64,000 nucleotides of DNA from JBDSSS01 sp963764195 (GCA_963764195.1 CAVXRG010000010.1:62001-126000); one strand, 5' to 3'. Shown: positions 13,852-23,200, counted from the stretch's first letter. The notes: generated from the letters alone by a model not told the origin. A program made the numbers and translations.

Positions 13852-13880
13852 CCGGCCGGTGCTCGGGTGCTTTCAGGGCC

Positions 13881-14309
13881 TCAGGCGCCCGGGGCGCTGT
13901 CGCGCAGCAGGCAGGTGATCCGCGAGGTGCAGACCCGCCTGCCGTCCTCGTCCGTCACGACGACGTCGAAGCTGACGAGGGTGCGGCCGGCGCTGAGCAG
14001 CGTCGCGGTCCCGGTGACGGTGCCCTCCCGAGCCGCCCGGTGGTGGGTCGCGTTGATGTCGAGACCGACGGCGATGCGTCCCGGGCCGGCGTTGAGCGCC
14101 GCGCCGATCGAGCCGAGGGTCTCGGCGAGCACGACGCTCGCGCCGCCGTGGAGCAGGCCGTAGGGCTGGGTGTTGCCGGCGACGGGCATCGTGGCGACGA
14201 CCCGCTCCTTGGTGGCCTCGGTGACCTCGATCCCCATTCGCTCCATGAGGGTCCCGGCGGTCGATCCGATGAGGCTCTCGAGGGCCGCGTCGGGCTGGTC
14301 AGCAGTCAT
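13881..14309 (-). CDS. PaaI-type hotdog-fold thioesterase
   Basis: Probable acyl-CoA thioesterase, 142 aa, the normal size of a single hotdog domain. The family signature is visible: NTQPYGLLHGGASVVLAETL, where the HGG loop and the following helix carry the catalytic acid, then GLDINATHHR and a closing C-terminal strand. It starts at ATG 14309 (MTADQPDA), with a TACCAT -10 candidate 7 bp upstream on this strand. It diverges from polA across an 84-bp gap. The substrate is unknown; phenylacetate genes are not seen nearby. Confidence 0.85.
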   Translation of the reverse strand: MTADQPDAALESLIGSTAGTLMERMGIEVTEATKERVVATMPVAGNTQPYGLLHGGASVVLAETLGSIGAALNAGPGRIAVGLDINATHHRAAREGTVTGTATLLSAGRTLVSFDVVVTDEDGRRVCTSRITCLLRDSAPGA

Positions 14310-14380
14310 GCCGATGATGGTAGAGCGGTCCCGCCTCCCAGCCCCGCAACCCGCTCGGGTCGACCGTCGGCGGCGGACAC

Positions 14381-14386
14381 TAGGCT
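14381..14386 (+). promoter_or_regulatory. -10 element of polA (leaderless type)
   Basis: TAGGCT ends 7 bp before the polA GTG with no ribosome binding site between them. Confidence 0.5.
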
Positions 14387-14393
14387 GGCGGGC

Positions 14394-17066
14394 GTGAGCC
14401 GACTTCTCCTCCTCGACGGACACTCGCTGGCCTACCGGGCCTTCTTCGCGCTCCCGGTCGAGAACTTCTCGACGACGACGGGCCAGCACACCAACGCGGT
14501 CTACGGCTTCACCTCGATGCTCATCAACGTGCTCCGCGACGAGGAGCCGACGCACGTGGCGGTCGCCTTCGACCTGTCCCGGCAGACCTTCCGCACCGAG
14601 CAGTACGCCGAGTACAAGGCCGGCCGCGCCAAGACGCCCGACGAGTTCAAGGGCCAGGTGTCGCTGCTCCACGAGGTGCTCGACGCCCTCCGGATCACCT
14701 ACGTCGAGCTCGACGGCTATGAGGCCGACGACATCCTCGCCACCTTCACGACGCAGGCCGAGGCTGCCGGCTTCGAGGTGCTGATCTGCTCCGGTGACCG
14801 CGACACCTTCCAGCTCGTCTCCGACAACGTCACCGTGCTCTACCCGATCCGTGGCGTCTCCGAGCTCGCCCGGATGACCCCGGCGGCGGTCGAGGCGAAG
14901 TACGGTGTGCCCCCACAGCGCTACTCCGACCTCGCCGCGATGGTCGGGGAGTCCTCCGACAACCTGCCCGGCGTCCCCGGCGTCGGCCCCAAGACGGCGG
15001 CGAAGTGGATCACCCAGTTCGGTGACCTCGAGGGCATCGTGGCCGGCATCGACCAGATCAAGGGCAAGGCGGGGGAGTCGCTGCGCGAGCACCTCGACCA
15101 GGTGCTGCGCAACCGCCGGCTCAACCAGCTCGTGGTCGACAGCCCGGTCGGCGTCTCCGTCGACGACCTCGCTCGAGCGCAGTGGAGCCGTGACGAGGTG
15201 CACACCGTCTTCGACGGCCTCGAGTTCCGGGTGCTGCGCGACCGGCTGTTCGCCACGGTCGAGGCCGCGGCCCCCGAGGCCGAGGAGGGCTTCGACGTCG
15301 ACGGCACCGTCCTCGCAGCCGACGCCGTCCCCGCCTGGGTGCAGGAGCACCTCGCCGGAGACGGACGGGCCGGCCTGTCGGTCACCGGCAGCTGGGCCCG
15401 GGGGACCGGTGACCCCACGGGCCTCGCCGTCGCCGCGCCTGACGGCACCGCGGCCTGGGTCGACCTCACCGCCCTCGACCCGGCCGCGGAGGCCGCCCTC
15501 GGGGCCTGGCTCGCCGACGACACGCGACCCAAGGCGATGCACGACGCGAAGGGGCCGCTCGAGGCGCTCGCGGCGCGCGGCTTCCCGGTGCGGGGCCTGA
15601 CGAGCGACACGACGCTCGCGGCATACCTCGTCAAACCCGACCAGCGCAGCTACCACCTCGATGACCTCGTCCTGCGCAACCTCCAGCGCGAGCTCACCGC
15701 CTCGGACGACTCCGGCCAGGGGATGCTCGACTTCGACGGCGGCGCCGACGAGAGCGCCGCCCGCCAGGAGATGGTGCGGGCCACCGCCGTCCGCGACCTC
15801 GCCGAGGCCCTCGACCTGCAGGTCGACGCGACCGACGGGGCCGGGCTGCTCGCCGAGCTCGAGCTGCCGCTCATCGACGTGCTCGCCAAGATGGAGCGCA
15901 CCGGCATCGCCGTCGACGTCGAGGGCCTCGACCGGCTCGAGCAGGACTTCGCCGCCAAGGTCGCCCAGGCGCAGGGTGAGGCGTGGGACGCGATCGGGGG
16001 TGAGCAGATCAACCTCGGTTCACCGAAGCAGCTGCAGGTCGTGCTGTTCGACACGCTCGGCATGCCCAAGACGAAGAAGACGAAGACGGGCTGGACGACC
16101 GACGCCGACGCCCTCGCGGACCTCTACGCCAAGACCGAGCACCCCTTCCTCGAGGCGCTGCTGCGCCACCGGGACTCCGCGCGGCTGCGGGTCACCGTCG
16201 AGGGCCTGCAGAAGTCGGTGGCCGACGACGGCCGGATCCACACCACCTACCTCCAGACGATCGCCGCGACCGGCCGGCTCTCCTCGACCGAGCCCAACCT
16301 GCAGAACGTCCCCATCCGCACCGAGGAGGGACGCCGCATCCGCGAGCTGTTCGTCGTCGGCGACGGCTACGAGTCGCTCATGTCGGCCGACTACTCCCAG
16401 ATCGAGATGCGGGTGATGGCGCACCTGTCGGGCGACGCCGGGCTCATCGAGGCCTTCCGCACGGGCGAGGACCTGCACAAGTTCGTCGGGTCCCGGGTCT
16501 TCGGCGTCGAGCCGGAGGAGGTCACCTCCGCGATGCGCTCCAAGGTCAAGGCGATGTCCTACGGGCTCGCCTACGGCCTGTCCGCCTTCGGCCTGTCCAA
16601 GCAGCTGACGATCGGCACCGACGAGGCCCGCGGCCTGATGGACGGCTACTTCGAGCGCTTCGGCGGGGTGCGCGACTACCTGCGCGACGTCGTCGCCGAG
16701 GCGCGGGGCACCGGCTGGACCGCGACGATGTTCGGCCGGCGCCGCTACCTGCCCGACCTCACCTCCGACAATCGCCAGCGCCGCGAGATGGCCGAGCGGA
16801 TGGCGCTCAACGCGCCGATCCAGGGTTCGGCCGCCGACATCATGAAGGTCGCGATGATCGGGGTCGACCGGGCGCTGACCGCCGCCGACGCGCGCTCGCG
16901 CGTCCTGCTCCAGGTGCACGACGAGCTCGTCCTCGAGATCGCGCCGGGGGAGCGGGAGTCGGTCGAGGCGATCGTCCGCCACGAGATGGGCGCGGCCGCC
17001 GACCTCGACGTCCCGCTCGACGTCAACGTCGGAGTCGGCCACTCCTGGCACGACGCTGCCCACTGA
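14394..17066 (+). CDS. polA: DNA polymerase I
   Basis: Repair and Okazaki-processing polymerase with a 5'-3' exonuclease; 890 aa, normal for actinobacteria. GTG 14394 gives MSRLLLLDGHSLAYRAFFALP; the longer upstream frame is not real. Domains: 5'-3' exonuclease (about 1-290, with NLPGVPGVGPKTA), a middle 3'-5' exonuclease-like domain, and the polymerase (about 480-890, motif A SADYSQIEMR, motif B RSKVKAMSYGLAYG, motif C LQVHDELVLE). In the middle domain the Exo I and Exo II acidic residues are not where expected (for example HDAKGPLEAL), so proofreading is probably lost, as known for mycobacterial PolA. Confidence 0.96.
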   Translation: MSRLLLLDGHSLAYRAFFALPVENFSTTTGQHTNAVYGFTSMLINVLRDEEPTHVAVAFDLSRQTFRTEQYAEYKAGRAKTPDEFKGQVSLLHEVLDALRITYVELDGYEADDILATFTTQAEAAGFEVLICSGDRDTFQLVSDNVTVLYPIRGVSELARMTPAAVEAKYGVPPQRYSDLAAMVGESSDNLPGVPGVGPKTAAKWITQFGDLEGIVAGIDQIKGKAGESLREHLDQVLRNRRLNQLVVDSPVGVSVDDLARAQWSRDEVHTVFDGLEFRVLRDRLFATVEAAAPEAEEGFDVDGTVLAADAVPAWVQEHLAGDGRAGLSVTGSWARGTGDPTGLAVAAPDGTAAWVDLTALDPAAEAALGAWLADDTRPKAMHDAKGPLEALAARGFPVRGLTSDTTLAAYLVKPDQRSYHLDDLVLRNLQRELTASDDSGQGMLDFDGGADESAARQEMVRATAVRDLAEALDLQVDATDGAGLLAELELPLIDVLAKMERTGIAVDVEGLDRLEQDFAAKVAQAQGEAWDAIGGEQINLGSPKQLQVVLFDTLGMPKTKKTKTGWTTDADALADLYAKTEHPFLEALLRHRDSARLRVTVEGLQKSVADDGRIHTTYLQTIAATGRLSSTEPNLQNVPIRTEEGRRIRELFVVGDGYESLMSADYSQIEMRVMAHLSGDAGLIEAFRTGEDLHKFVGSRVFGVEPEEVTSAMRSKVKAMSYGLAYGLSAFGLSKQLTIGTDEARGLMDGYFERFGGVRDYLRDVVAEARGTGWTATMFGRRRYLPDLTSDNRQRREMAERMALNAPIQGSAADIMKVAMIGVDRALTAADARSRVLLQVHDELVLEIAPGERESVEAIVRHEMGAAADLDVPLDVNVGVGHSWHDAAH

Positions 17067-17197
17067 CCCGCCCCACCCCGTCGAGTGGGCACTTTCACCC
17101 GCCCCACCGTCGAGTGGGCACTTTCACCCGCCCCACCGTCGAGTGGGCACTTTCACCCGCAATGCCGCGGGTGAAAGTGCCCACTCGACGGGGTGAG
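17067..17197. repeat. Tandem and inverted copies of a dispersed element; polA terminator
   Basis: Three direct copies of a 29-31 bp unit (17067-17097, 17098-17126, 17127-17155) share the core GTCGAGTGGGCACTTTC, followed by one inverted copy (about 17167-17197). Copy three and the inverted copy form a perfect 25-bp stem (17136-17160 with 17167-17191) with a 6-nt loop. The block fills the gap between convergent polA and the methyltransferase gene and should terminate both. The same core recurs at 27820-27836. Confidence 0.85.
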
Positions 17198-17205
17198 GGG
17201 GCGGG

Positions 17206-18015
17206 TCAGGCGGGCTTGTCGCAGACGAAGATCGCGGTGCCCGGCAGGAGGCGACCGCGCAGGGGTGACCAGCCGCCCCACGCCTCGGTGTGGCCCTCGG
17301 GCCACTCCGGCTCGACGAGGTCGCGTAGGACGAGCCCGGCGGCGGCGACCTCGCGGACCCGGTCGCCGAGGGTGCGGTGGTGCTCGACGTAGGTCGCCTC
17401 GCCCCGCTCGTCCTGCTCGACGTAGGGGATCCGGTCGAAGTAGGAGTGCGTCGCCGTGAGGCCCTCCGGGCCGGGGTCGTCGGGGAAGGCCCAGCGCACC
17501 GGGTGGGTCGTCGAGAAGACGAAGCGGCCCCCCGGCCGCAGCACCCGCGCCGCTTCGCGCAGCACCGCGTCGGAGTCGGCCACGAAGGGGATGACCCCGT
17601 ATGCCGTGAAGACGACGTCGAAGACCGCGTCGGCGAACGGCAGGACCCGCCCGTCGCACTGCAGGAGCGGGACCTGCAGCGACGGCTCGAGGCCGGCGTT
17701 GACGCGGCGGCCGGTGCGGAGCATGCCGGCCGACAGGTCCGTCGCGACGACCCGGGCCCCGCGGGCGGCGAGCCAGCGGGAGCACTGCCCCGAGCCGGCG
17801 CCGATCTCGAGCACCGTGCGGCCCGCCGGGTCACCGAGCAGGGCGGCGTCCTGCTCCCGCAGCCGCTCGGGGCCCCACACGAAGTCGGTGTCGCCGAGGA
17901 AGTCCCCGTGCTCGGCGTGGTAGCCGCCCGCCGCGGCGTCCCACCACGTGCGGTTGGCGGTGGCCGTCTCGCCCGCCTCGACGGTGCGGCGGGTGGCCTC
18001 GGACGGCGAGCTCAC
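17206..18015 (-). CDS. Class I SAM-dependent methyltransferase
   Basis: Small-molecule-type methyltransferase, 269 aa. The Rossmann SAM-binding motif I is VLEIGAGSGQCSRWLA, the acidic end of strand 2 is VVATDLSAGML, and the post-motif region reads DVVFTAYGVIPFV. It starts at GTG 18015, because AAGGAG lies 6 bp upstream on this strand; that spacer itself contains the octamer GTATGCCG. It diverges from rpsA and converges on polA. The methylated substrate is unknown. Confidence 0.85.
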   Translation of the reverse strand: MSSPSEATRRTVEAGETATANRTWWDAAAGGYHAEHGDFLGDTDFVWGPERLREQDAALLGDPAGRTVLEIGAGSGQCSRWLAARGARVVATDLSAGMLRTGRRVNAGLEPSLQVPLLQCDGRVLPFADAVFDVVFTAYGVIPFVADSDAVLREAARVLRPGGRFVFSTTHPVRWAFPDDPGPEGLTATHSYFDRIPYVEQDERGEATYVEHHRTLGDRVREVAAAGLVLRDLVEPEWPEGHTEAWGGWSPLRGRLLPGTAIFVCDKPA

Positions 18016-18032
18016 GGCATACTCCTTCGGCT

Positions 18033-18062
18033 TTGACCCGGTCGTGACGACGCGGATAGGAT
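18033..18062 (+). promoter_or_regulatory. Promoter of rpsA
   Basis: TTGACC (18033-18038) and TAGGAT (18057-18062) are separated by 18 bp, a good housekeeping-sigma promoter. Transcription would begin near 18069, giving a leader of about 110 nt before rpsA. Leader-mediated autoregulation is known for S1 in other bacteria but not shown here. Confidence 0.7.
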
Positions 18063-18177
18063 GGTCGAGCACATTCGTGTGCGCAGCACCACGGTTCCAT
18101 CCGTTCACACGACGTCGCCGGCCCTGAGCCCGCGGCTGTCTCCAATTCCATCAGTCCACAATCGGAGTTCCTACTAC

Positions 18178-19692
18178 ATGACTGCCAACACGGTCGAAAA
18201 GACCGCGCCCGAAGTCGCCATCAACGACATCGGGTCCATCGAGGACATCCTTGCCGCGATCGACGCGACCATCAAGGACTTCAACGACGGCGACATCGTC
18301 GAGGGTCGCATCGTCAAGGTCGACCGGGACGAGGTCCTGCTCGACATCGGCTACAAGACCGAGGGCGTCATCCCCTCGCGCGAGCTGTCGATCAAGCACG
18401 ACATCGACCCGTCCGAGATCGTCAAGGTCGGCGACGAGGTCGAGGCCCTGGTCCTCCAGAAGGAGGACAAGGAAGGCCGCCTCATCCTGTCCAAGAAGCG
18501 CGCACAGTACGAGCGCGCCTGGGGCACGATCGAGAAGGTCAAGGAAGAGGACGGCGTCGTCACCGGCACCGTCATCGAGGTCGTCAAGGGCGGCCTCATC
18601 CTCGACATCGGTCTCCGCGGCTTCCTGCCCGCCTCCCTCGTCGAGATGCGCCGCGTCCGCGACCTCCAGCCGTACGTGGGCAAGGAGATCGAGGCCAAGA
18701 TCATCGAGCTCGACAAGAACCGCAACAACGTGGTCCTGTCGCGCCGTGCGTGGCTCGAGCAGACGCAGTCCGAGGTGCGCACGACGTTCCTCAAGGAGCT
18801 CCAGAAGGGCCAGGTCCGGTCGGGCGTCGTGTCCTCGATCGTCAACTTCGGTGCCTTCGTGGACCTCGGTGGCGTCGACGGTCTCGTCCACGTCTCCGAG
18901 CTGTCCTGGAAGCACATCGACCACCCGTCCGAGGTCGTCGAGGTCGGCACCGAGGTCACCGTCGAGGTGCTCGACGTCGACATGGACCGTGAGCGCGTCT
19001 CCCTGTCGCTGAAGGCGACCCAGGAGGACCCGTGGCAGCACTTCGCCCGGACCCACGCCATCGGCCAGGTCGTCCCCGGCAAGGTCACCAAGCTCGTCCC
19101 CTTCGGCTCGTTCGTGCGGGTCGAGGACGGCATCGAGGGCCTCGTGCACATCTCCGAGCTGGCCGAGCGCCACGTGGAGCTGCCCGAGCAGGTCGTCAAC
19201 GTCGGCGACGAGATCTTCGTCAAGGTCATCGACATCGACCTCGAGCGTCGCCGGATCTCGCTGTCGCTCAAGCAGGCCAACGACGAGTCCGTCGCGTCCT
19301 CCGAGTTCGACCCCACCCTCTACGGGATGGCCGCGGAGTACGACGACAAGGGCAACTACAAGTACCCCGAGGGCTTCGACTCCGAGACCAACGAGTGGCT
19401 CGAGGGCTACGAGACCCAGCGCGAGAAGTGGGAGCGTCAGTACGCCGAGGCCCACGCTCGCTGGGAGGCCCACAAGGCCCAGGTCGAGGCGGCCAGCAAG
19501 GCCGACGCCGAGGCCGCCACGTCGGGCAGCACGTCGACCTCCTACAGCTCGGCCACCGGCGACGCGGCGTCCGACGCCGAGGAGACCGAGTCGCGCGAGC
19601 CGCGTCGTGCCAGCGCCCCCGCGCCGGCCGAGGGCACCCTCGCCTCCGACGAGGCGCTTGCTGCTCTCCGTGAGAAGCTGACCGGCAACTGA
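18178..19692 (+). CDS. rpsA: 30S ribosomal protein S1
   Basis: RNA-binding ribosomal protein that helps place mRNA on the 30S subunit; 504 aa. The ATG at 18178 begins MTANTVEKTAPEVAIND, as in actinobacterial S1; the frame is open further upstream only by chance. Four S1 (OB-fold) domains follow in series at about residues 36-105, 122-190, 208-276 and 293-362, for example GQVRSGVVSSIVNFGAFVDL and VPGKVTKLVPFGSFVRVEDG. This four-domain form is usual in actinobacteria (six in E. coli). The C-terminal 100 residues are charged and A/S/E-rich. Two hairpins follow the stop. Confidence 0.97.
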   Translation: MTANTVEKTAPEVAINDIGSIEDILAAIDATIKDFNDGDIVEGRIVKVDRDEVLLDIGYKTEGVIPSRELSIKHDIDPSEIVKVGDEVEALVLQKEDKEGRLILSKKRAQYERAWGTIEKVKEEDGVVTGTVIEVVKGGLILDIGLRGFLPASLVEMRRVRDLQPYVGKEIEAKIIELDKNRNNVVLSRRAWLEQTQSEVRTTFLKELQKGQVRSGVVSSIVNFGAFVDLGGVDGLVHVSELSWKHIDHPSEVVEVGTEVTVEVLDVDMDRERVSLSLKATQEDPWQHFARTHAIGQVVPGKVTKLVPFGSFVRVEDGIEGLVHISELAERHVELPEQVVNVGDEIFVKVIDIDLERRRISLSLKQANDESVASSEFDPTLYGMAAEYDDKGNYKYPEGFDSETNEWLEGYETQREKWERQYAEAHARWEAHKAQVEAASKADAEAATSGSTSTSYSSATGDAASDAEETESREPRRASAPAPAEGTLASDEALAALREKLTGN

Positions 19693-19735
19693 CAGACGCC
19701 TGACGCGAGTCAGAAGCGCGGTCGCACCTGAGCGA

Positions 19736-19774
19736 CGACGAAGCCCCGGACCCCTGCGGTCCGGGGCTTCGTCG
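19736..19774 (+). terminator. Terminator after rpsA
   Basis: A 17-bp perfect stem (19736-19752 with 19758-19774) and a 5-nt loop starts about 43 bp after the stop. Confidence 0.8.
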
Positions 19775-19794
19775 CGCCCCGCCCGCCCAGCCGG

Positions 19795-19836
19795 TCGATG
19801 TATCCGCGCACCCTCTGGGGTGCGCGGATACATCGA
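19795..19836. repeat. Second 19-bp hairpin downstream of rpsA
   Basis: A perfect 19-bp inverted repeat (19795-19813 with 19818-19836) with tetraloop TCTG. It may be a backup terminator or belong to the upstream control region of ugpA, whose -10 lies 91 bp further on. The arms carry ATGTATCCGCGCACC and its complement. Confidence 0.6.
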
Positions 19837-19926
19837 ACCGGGGCAAGAGGGGGGCTGTGACGTGGACACGCGATGAACGTCGAGGAATCGGCGGCGTCCA
19901 TCCCGCACTTCCGTGGTGGGTGGGGC

Positions 19927-19932
19927 TAGGTT
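19927..19932 (+). promoter_or_regulatory. -10 element of the ugp operon (leaderless type)
   Basis: TAGGTT ends 6 bp before the ugpA GTG at 19939. Confidence 0.55.
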
Positions 19933-19938
19933 GTCGGA

Positions 19939-20913
19939 GTGCAGTCACCGGTGACCCCATCGCAAGAGGCCGCAGCGCCCTCGGGCGGCCCTCCGCCCGA
20001 GCCCCCACCCCCCGTCGGGCCCGCCCCCCGCCGCTCCAGCGGCCGGGCGTGGGAATGGACCCTTGCCGCGGTCCTGCTCCTGCCGAACCTCATCCTGCTC
20101 ATCGTCTTCACCTACCGGCCGCTCATCGACAACATCCGACTGTCGTTCACCGACTGGAACATCTCCTCGCCCACGCTCAACAGCGTCGGATTCGCCAACT
20201 ACGTCGAGTGGTTCGGCCGGGACGACACCAAGGTCGTCCTCAAGAACACCCTGATCTTCACCGTCGCCACGGTGGGCATCTCGCTCGCGGTCGGCCTCGG
20301 TCTCGCCCTGCTGCTCGACCAGCAGCTGCGCGGCCGCAACCTCGTGCGCTCCGTCGTCTTCGCGCCGTTCGTCATCTCTGGCGCGGCCATCGGGGTCGCC
20401 TTCCAGTTCGTCTTCGACCCGAGCTTCGGCCTGATCCGCGACCTGCTCGCCCGCGTGGGGGTGGACTCACCCGACTTCTACCAGCAGTCCGGCTGGGCGC
20501 TGTTCATGGTGACCGTCACCTACATCTGGAAGAACCTCGGCTACACGTTCGTCATCTACCTCGCAGCCCTCCAGGGCCGCCGGGCCGATCTCGACGAGGC
20601 GGCCGAGATCGACGGCGCCTCGGCGTGGAACCGGTTCCGCCGCGTCCTCATGCCGCAGCTGCGGCCGACGACGTTCTTCCTGTCCATCACCGTGCTGCTC
20701 AGCTCGGTCCAGGTCTTCGACATCATCAACGTGATGACCCGAGGCGGCCCGGTCGGCAACGGCACGACCACCCTCGTCTACCAGGTCTACCAGGAGACGT
20801 TCGTCAACCAGCGGGCCGGCTACGGCGCGACCGTCGCGACGGTGATGTTCCTCATCCTGCTCGTCGTCACGGTCGTCCAGGTGCGGGTCATGGACAAGGG
20901 GCGCCAGTCATGA
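19939..20913 (+). CDS. ugpA: Glycerol-3-phosphate-type ABC transporter permease UgpA
   Basis: Membrane subunit of a carbohydrate-uptake (CUT1) importer; 324 aa. A proline-rich cytosolic N-terminus of about 37 residues precedes six predicted membrane helices beginning AAVLLLPNLILLIVFTYRP. The EAA loop that contacts the ATPase is DEAAEIDGASAWNRFRRVLMPQL. CUT1 permeases are hard to tell apart by sequence alone; the Ugp assignment rests on the full set ugpA-E-B-C plus a glycerophosphodiesterase at the end of the cluster. The stop overlaps ugpE (ATGA). Confidence 0.85.
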   Translation: MQSPVTPSQEAAAPSGGPPPEPPPPVGPAPRRSSGRAWEWTLAAVLLLPNLILLIVFTYRPLIDNIRLSFTDWNISSPTLNSVGFANYVEWFGRDDTKVVLKNTLIFTVATVGISLAVGLGLALLLDQQLRGRNLVRSVVFAPFVISGAAIGVAFQFVFDPSFGLIRDLLARVGVDSPDFYQQSGWALFMVTVTYIWKNLGYTFVIYLAALQGRRADLDEAAEIDGASAWNRFRRVLMPQLRPTTFFLSITVLLSSVQVFDIINVMTRGGPVGNGTTTLVYQVYQETFVNQRAGYGATVATVMFLILLVVTVVQVRVMDKGRQS

Positions 20914-21836
20914 CGACAGCAGCAACCGACAGCGCCGCCGCGGGGGAGTCCTCGACGCGGACGCCGCGCCGCGAGAAGGGCGGCCGGGCCCACGGTGCCG
21001 AGGCGGCCAACCACCGCGGGACGGTGTGGACGATCGCGGGGTATGCCGGGATGACCCTTGCCGTGCTCGTCGTCGCCGTGCCGCTGTTCTGGATCCTGAT
21101 CACCTCGTTCAAGGAGCGCGGCGACATCTATGTGCGCCCCGCCCAGTGGTGGCCGGACCCCCCCACGCGGGCGAACTACGCGGACGTCACGACGCGCATC
21201 CCGTTCTTCAGCTATGTGCGCAACTCGTTCATCATCACGACGGTCACCTCGGCCATCAAGATCGTGCTCGGCGTGATCAGCGCCTACGCGCTGTCGCTGC
21301 TGCGCTTCCCGGGCCGGTCGATCGTCTTCCTCGTCGTCATCGCGGCGCTCATGGTGCCCAACCAGATCACCGTCATCTCCAACTACGCCTTGGTCGCGCA
21401 GCTCGGCTGGCGCAACACCTACCAGGGCATCATCATCCCGCTCGCCGGGGTCGCCTTCGGCACCTTCCTCATGCGCAACCAGTTCCTGGCCCTGCCCGGC
21501 GAGATCATCGAGGCGGCCCGGCTCGACGGCGCCGGGCCGGTCAAGCTGCTCTGGCGCGTCGTGCTGCCCATGTCGTGGCCGACGGTCGTGGCGTTCTCGC
21601 TGATCACCGTCGTCAACGAGTGGAACGAGTACCTCTGGCCGTTCCTGATGGCCGACGACGAGCGGGTCGCGCCCCTTCCGGTCGGGCTCACCCTGCTGCA
21701 GAACAACGACGGCGTGACCAACTGGGGGCCGGTGATGGCCGGCACGGTGCTGGCCATGCTGCCGATCCTCGTCCTCTTCCTCTTCCTCCAGCGCCAGATG
21801 ATCAAGGGCCTCACGGCCGGCGCCCTCAAGGGCTGA
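20910..21836 (+). CDS. ugpE: Glycerol-3-phosphate-type ABC transporter permease UgpE
   Basis: Partner permease of UgpA, 308 aa. ATG 20910 overlaps the ugpA stop. A charged N-terminal region of about 38 residues precedes six helices (GYAGMTLAVLVVAVPLFWIL first). The EAA loop reads EIIEAARLDGAGPVKLLWRV, and NEWNEYLWPFLM is a typical UgpE/MalG C-terminal motif. It is followed 31 bp later by the binding-protein gene. Confidence 0.87.
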   Translation: MTTAATDSAAAGESSTRTPRREKGGRAHGAEAANHRGTVWTIAGYAGMTLAVLVVAVPLFWILITSFKERGDIYVRPAQWWPDPPTRANYADVTTRIPFFSYVRNSFIITTVTSAIKIVLGVISAYALSLLRFPGRSIVFLVVIAALMVPNQITVISNYALVAQLGWRNTYQGIIIPLAGVAFGTFLMRNQFLALPGEIIEAARLDGAGPVKLLWRVVLPMSWPTVVAFSLITVVNEWNEYLWPFLMADDERVAPLPVGLTLLQNNDGVTNWGPVMAGTVLAMLPILVLFLFLQRQMIKGLTAGALKG

Positions 21837-21867
21837 CACCACCTCACCAAAGGAAAGGCACCACACC

Positions 21868-23175
21868 ATGAACGAGTTCTCTCGTCGCGGATTCCTCGGA
21901 CTCGCCGGCGCCGCCGGCGTCGCGAGCCTCGCTGCGTGCGCCGGGACGGGCACGAGCCCCACCACCGCGGGCGGAGGCGGCGCCGCCGAAAGCAACACGA
22001 TCGAGTTCTGGAGCAACCACCCCGGCACCTCCAAGCCGGTCGAGCAGGCCATCATCAAGGACTTCGAGGCGGCCAACGCCGGCCTCAAGGTCAAGCTCGT
22101 CGACGCCGGCAAGAACTACGAGGAGGTGGCCCAGAAGTTCAACGCCTCGCTCGCCGGTGGCAAGCTGCCCGACGTCGTCGTCGTCTCCGACGTCACGTGG
22201 TTCAACTTCGCCCTCAACAAGCAGCTCGCCCCGCTCGACGACCTCCTCTCGACCGCGAAGGTCGAAGTCGGCGACTACGTCGACGCGCTCTACAACGACT
22301 ACACGTCGGCCGACAAGCACTACGCGCTGCCCTACGCCCGTTCGACCCCGCTCTTCTACTACAACAAGGACGTGTGGAAGAAGGCCGGCCTCGAGGACCG
22401 CGGCCCGAAGGACTGGCAGGAGTTCGCGGCCTGGGCCCCGAAGATCCAGGCCGTGCTGAGCAACGGCCAGGTCGCGCTCGAGATGGCCGACGGCTCGAAC
22501 TACCTCGACTGGTACTTCCAGAACATGGCGTGGGACTTCGGTGGCGCCTACTCCAAGGACTGGACCCCGACCTTCTCCGACCCGAACACGATCAAGGCCG
22601 GCCAGTTCCTCCAGGACCTCGCCAAGAACAAGGTCGTCAAGTTCAACAAGTCCCCGGAGGCCGACTTCAGTGCCGGCCTCGCCGGGTGCATCCTCCAGTC
22701 GACCGGCTCGCTCGGCGGCATCACGAAGGACGCGAAGTTCGAGTTCGGCACCGCCTTCCTCCCGGGCACGGACAACTGCCCGACCGGCGGCGCCGGCGTC
22801 GGCATCCCGGCCAACATCAGCGACGCCCGCAAGGCCAACGCGGTGAAGTTCATCGAGTTCCTCACCAACGCGAAGAACACGGTCACCTTCACCCAGGCAA
22901 CGGGCTACATGCCGGTGCGCAAGTCGGCCGTCGACGAGCCGGCGGAGGTGACCTACCTCGAGAAGAACCCCAATGCCAAGACGGCCATCGACCAGCTGCC
23001 GCACACCCGCAGCCAGGACAACGCCCGGGTGCTGCTGCCCGGCGGCGGCGCCCGCATCGGCAAGGCGCTCGACCAGGTCGCCCAGGGCCAGGACGTCGCG
23101 ACGGTCTTCAAGGCGCTCGACGCCGAGAGCCTGCGGGTCTACGAGTCGCAGATCAAGCCCAAGCTCAGCGCCTGA
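21868..23175 (+). CDS. ugpB: Glycerol-3-phosphate/glycerophosphodiester-binding lipoprotein UgpB
   Basis: Extracellular receptor of the Ugp importer, 435 aa. The N-terminus has a Tat motif (SRRGFLGLAG) combined with a lipobox (LAAC, Cys24), so export of a folded lipoprotein by Tat is likely. The remainder is a family 1 solute-binding fold (NTIEFWSNHPG, then DVVVVSDVTWFNFALN and GYMPVRKSAVDEP). ATG 21868 follows AAAGGAAAGG. In M. tuberculosis the homologue prefers glycerophosphocholine, so a diester may be the real ligand here. Confidence 0.85.
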   Translation: MNEFSRRGFLGLAGAAGVASLAACAGTGTSPTTAGGGGAAESNTIEFWSNHPGTSKPVEQAIIKDFEAANAGLKVKLVDAGKNYEEVAQKFNASLAGGKLPDVVVVSDVTWFNFALNKQLAPLDDLLSTAKVEVGDYVDALYNDYTSADKHYALPYARSTPLFYYNKDVWKKAGLEDRGPKDWQEFAAWAPKIQAVLSNGQVALEMADGSNYLDWYFQNMAWDFGGAYSKDWTPTFSDPNTIKAGQFLQDLAKNKVVKFNKSPEADFSAGLAGCILQSTGSLGGITKDAKFEFGTAFLPGTDNCPTGGAGVGIPANISDARKANAVKFIEFLTNAKNTVTFTQATGYMPVRKSAVDEPAEVTYLEKNPNAKTAIDQLPHTRSQDNARVLLPGGGARIGKALDQVAQGQDVATVFKALDAESLRVYESQIKPKLSA

Positions 23176-23200
23176 CCCCAGCACGATCTGCCTGAACCCC

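Noticed and set aside
17067..17197. Possible CRISPR array
   Set aside because: The units are adjacent with no unique spacers, one copy is inverted, and no cas genes are present.
18061..18177. N-terminal extension of rpsA from GTG 18061
   Set aside because: The frame is open by chance; the -10 element TAGGAT at 18057-18062 overlaps this GTG, so it would not be in the mRNA.
18151..19908. 585-codon reverse frame across rpsA
   Set aside because: Codon-phase artefact: L/V/D/G-rich with no family; rpsA is unambiguous.
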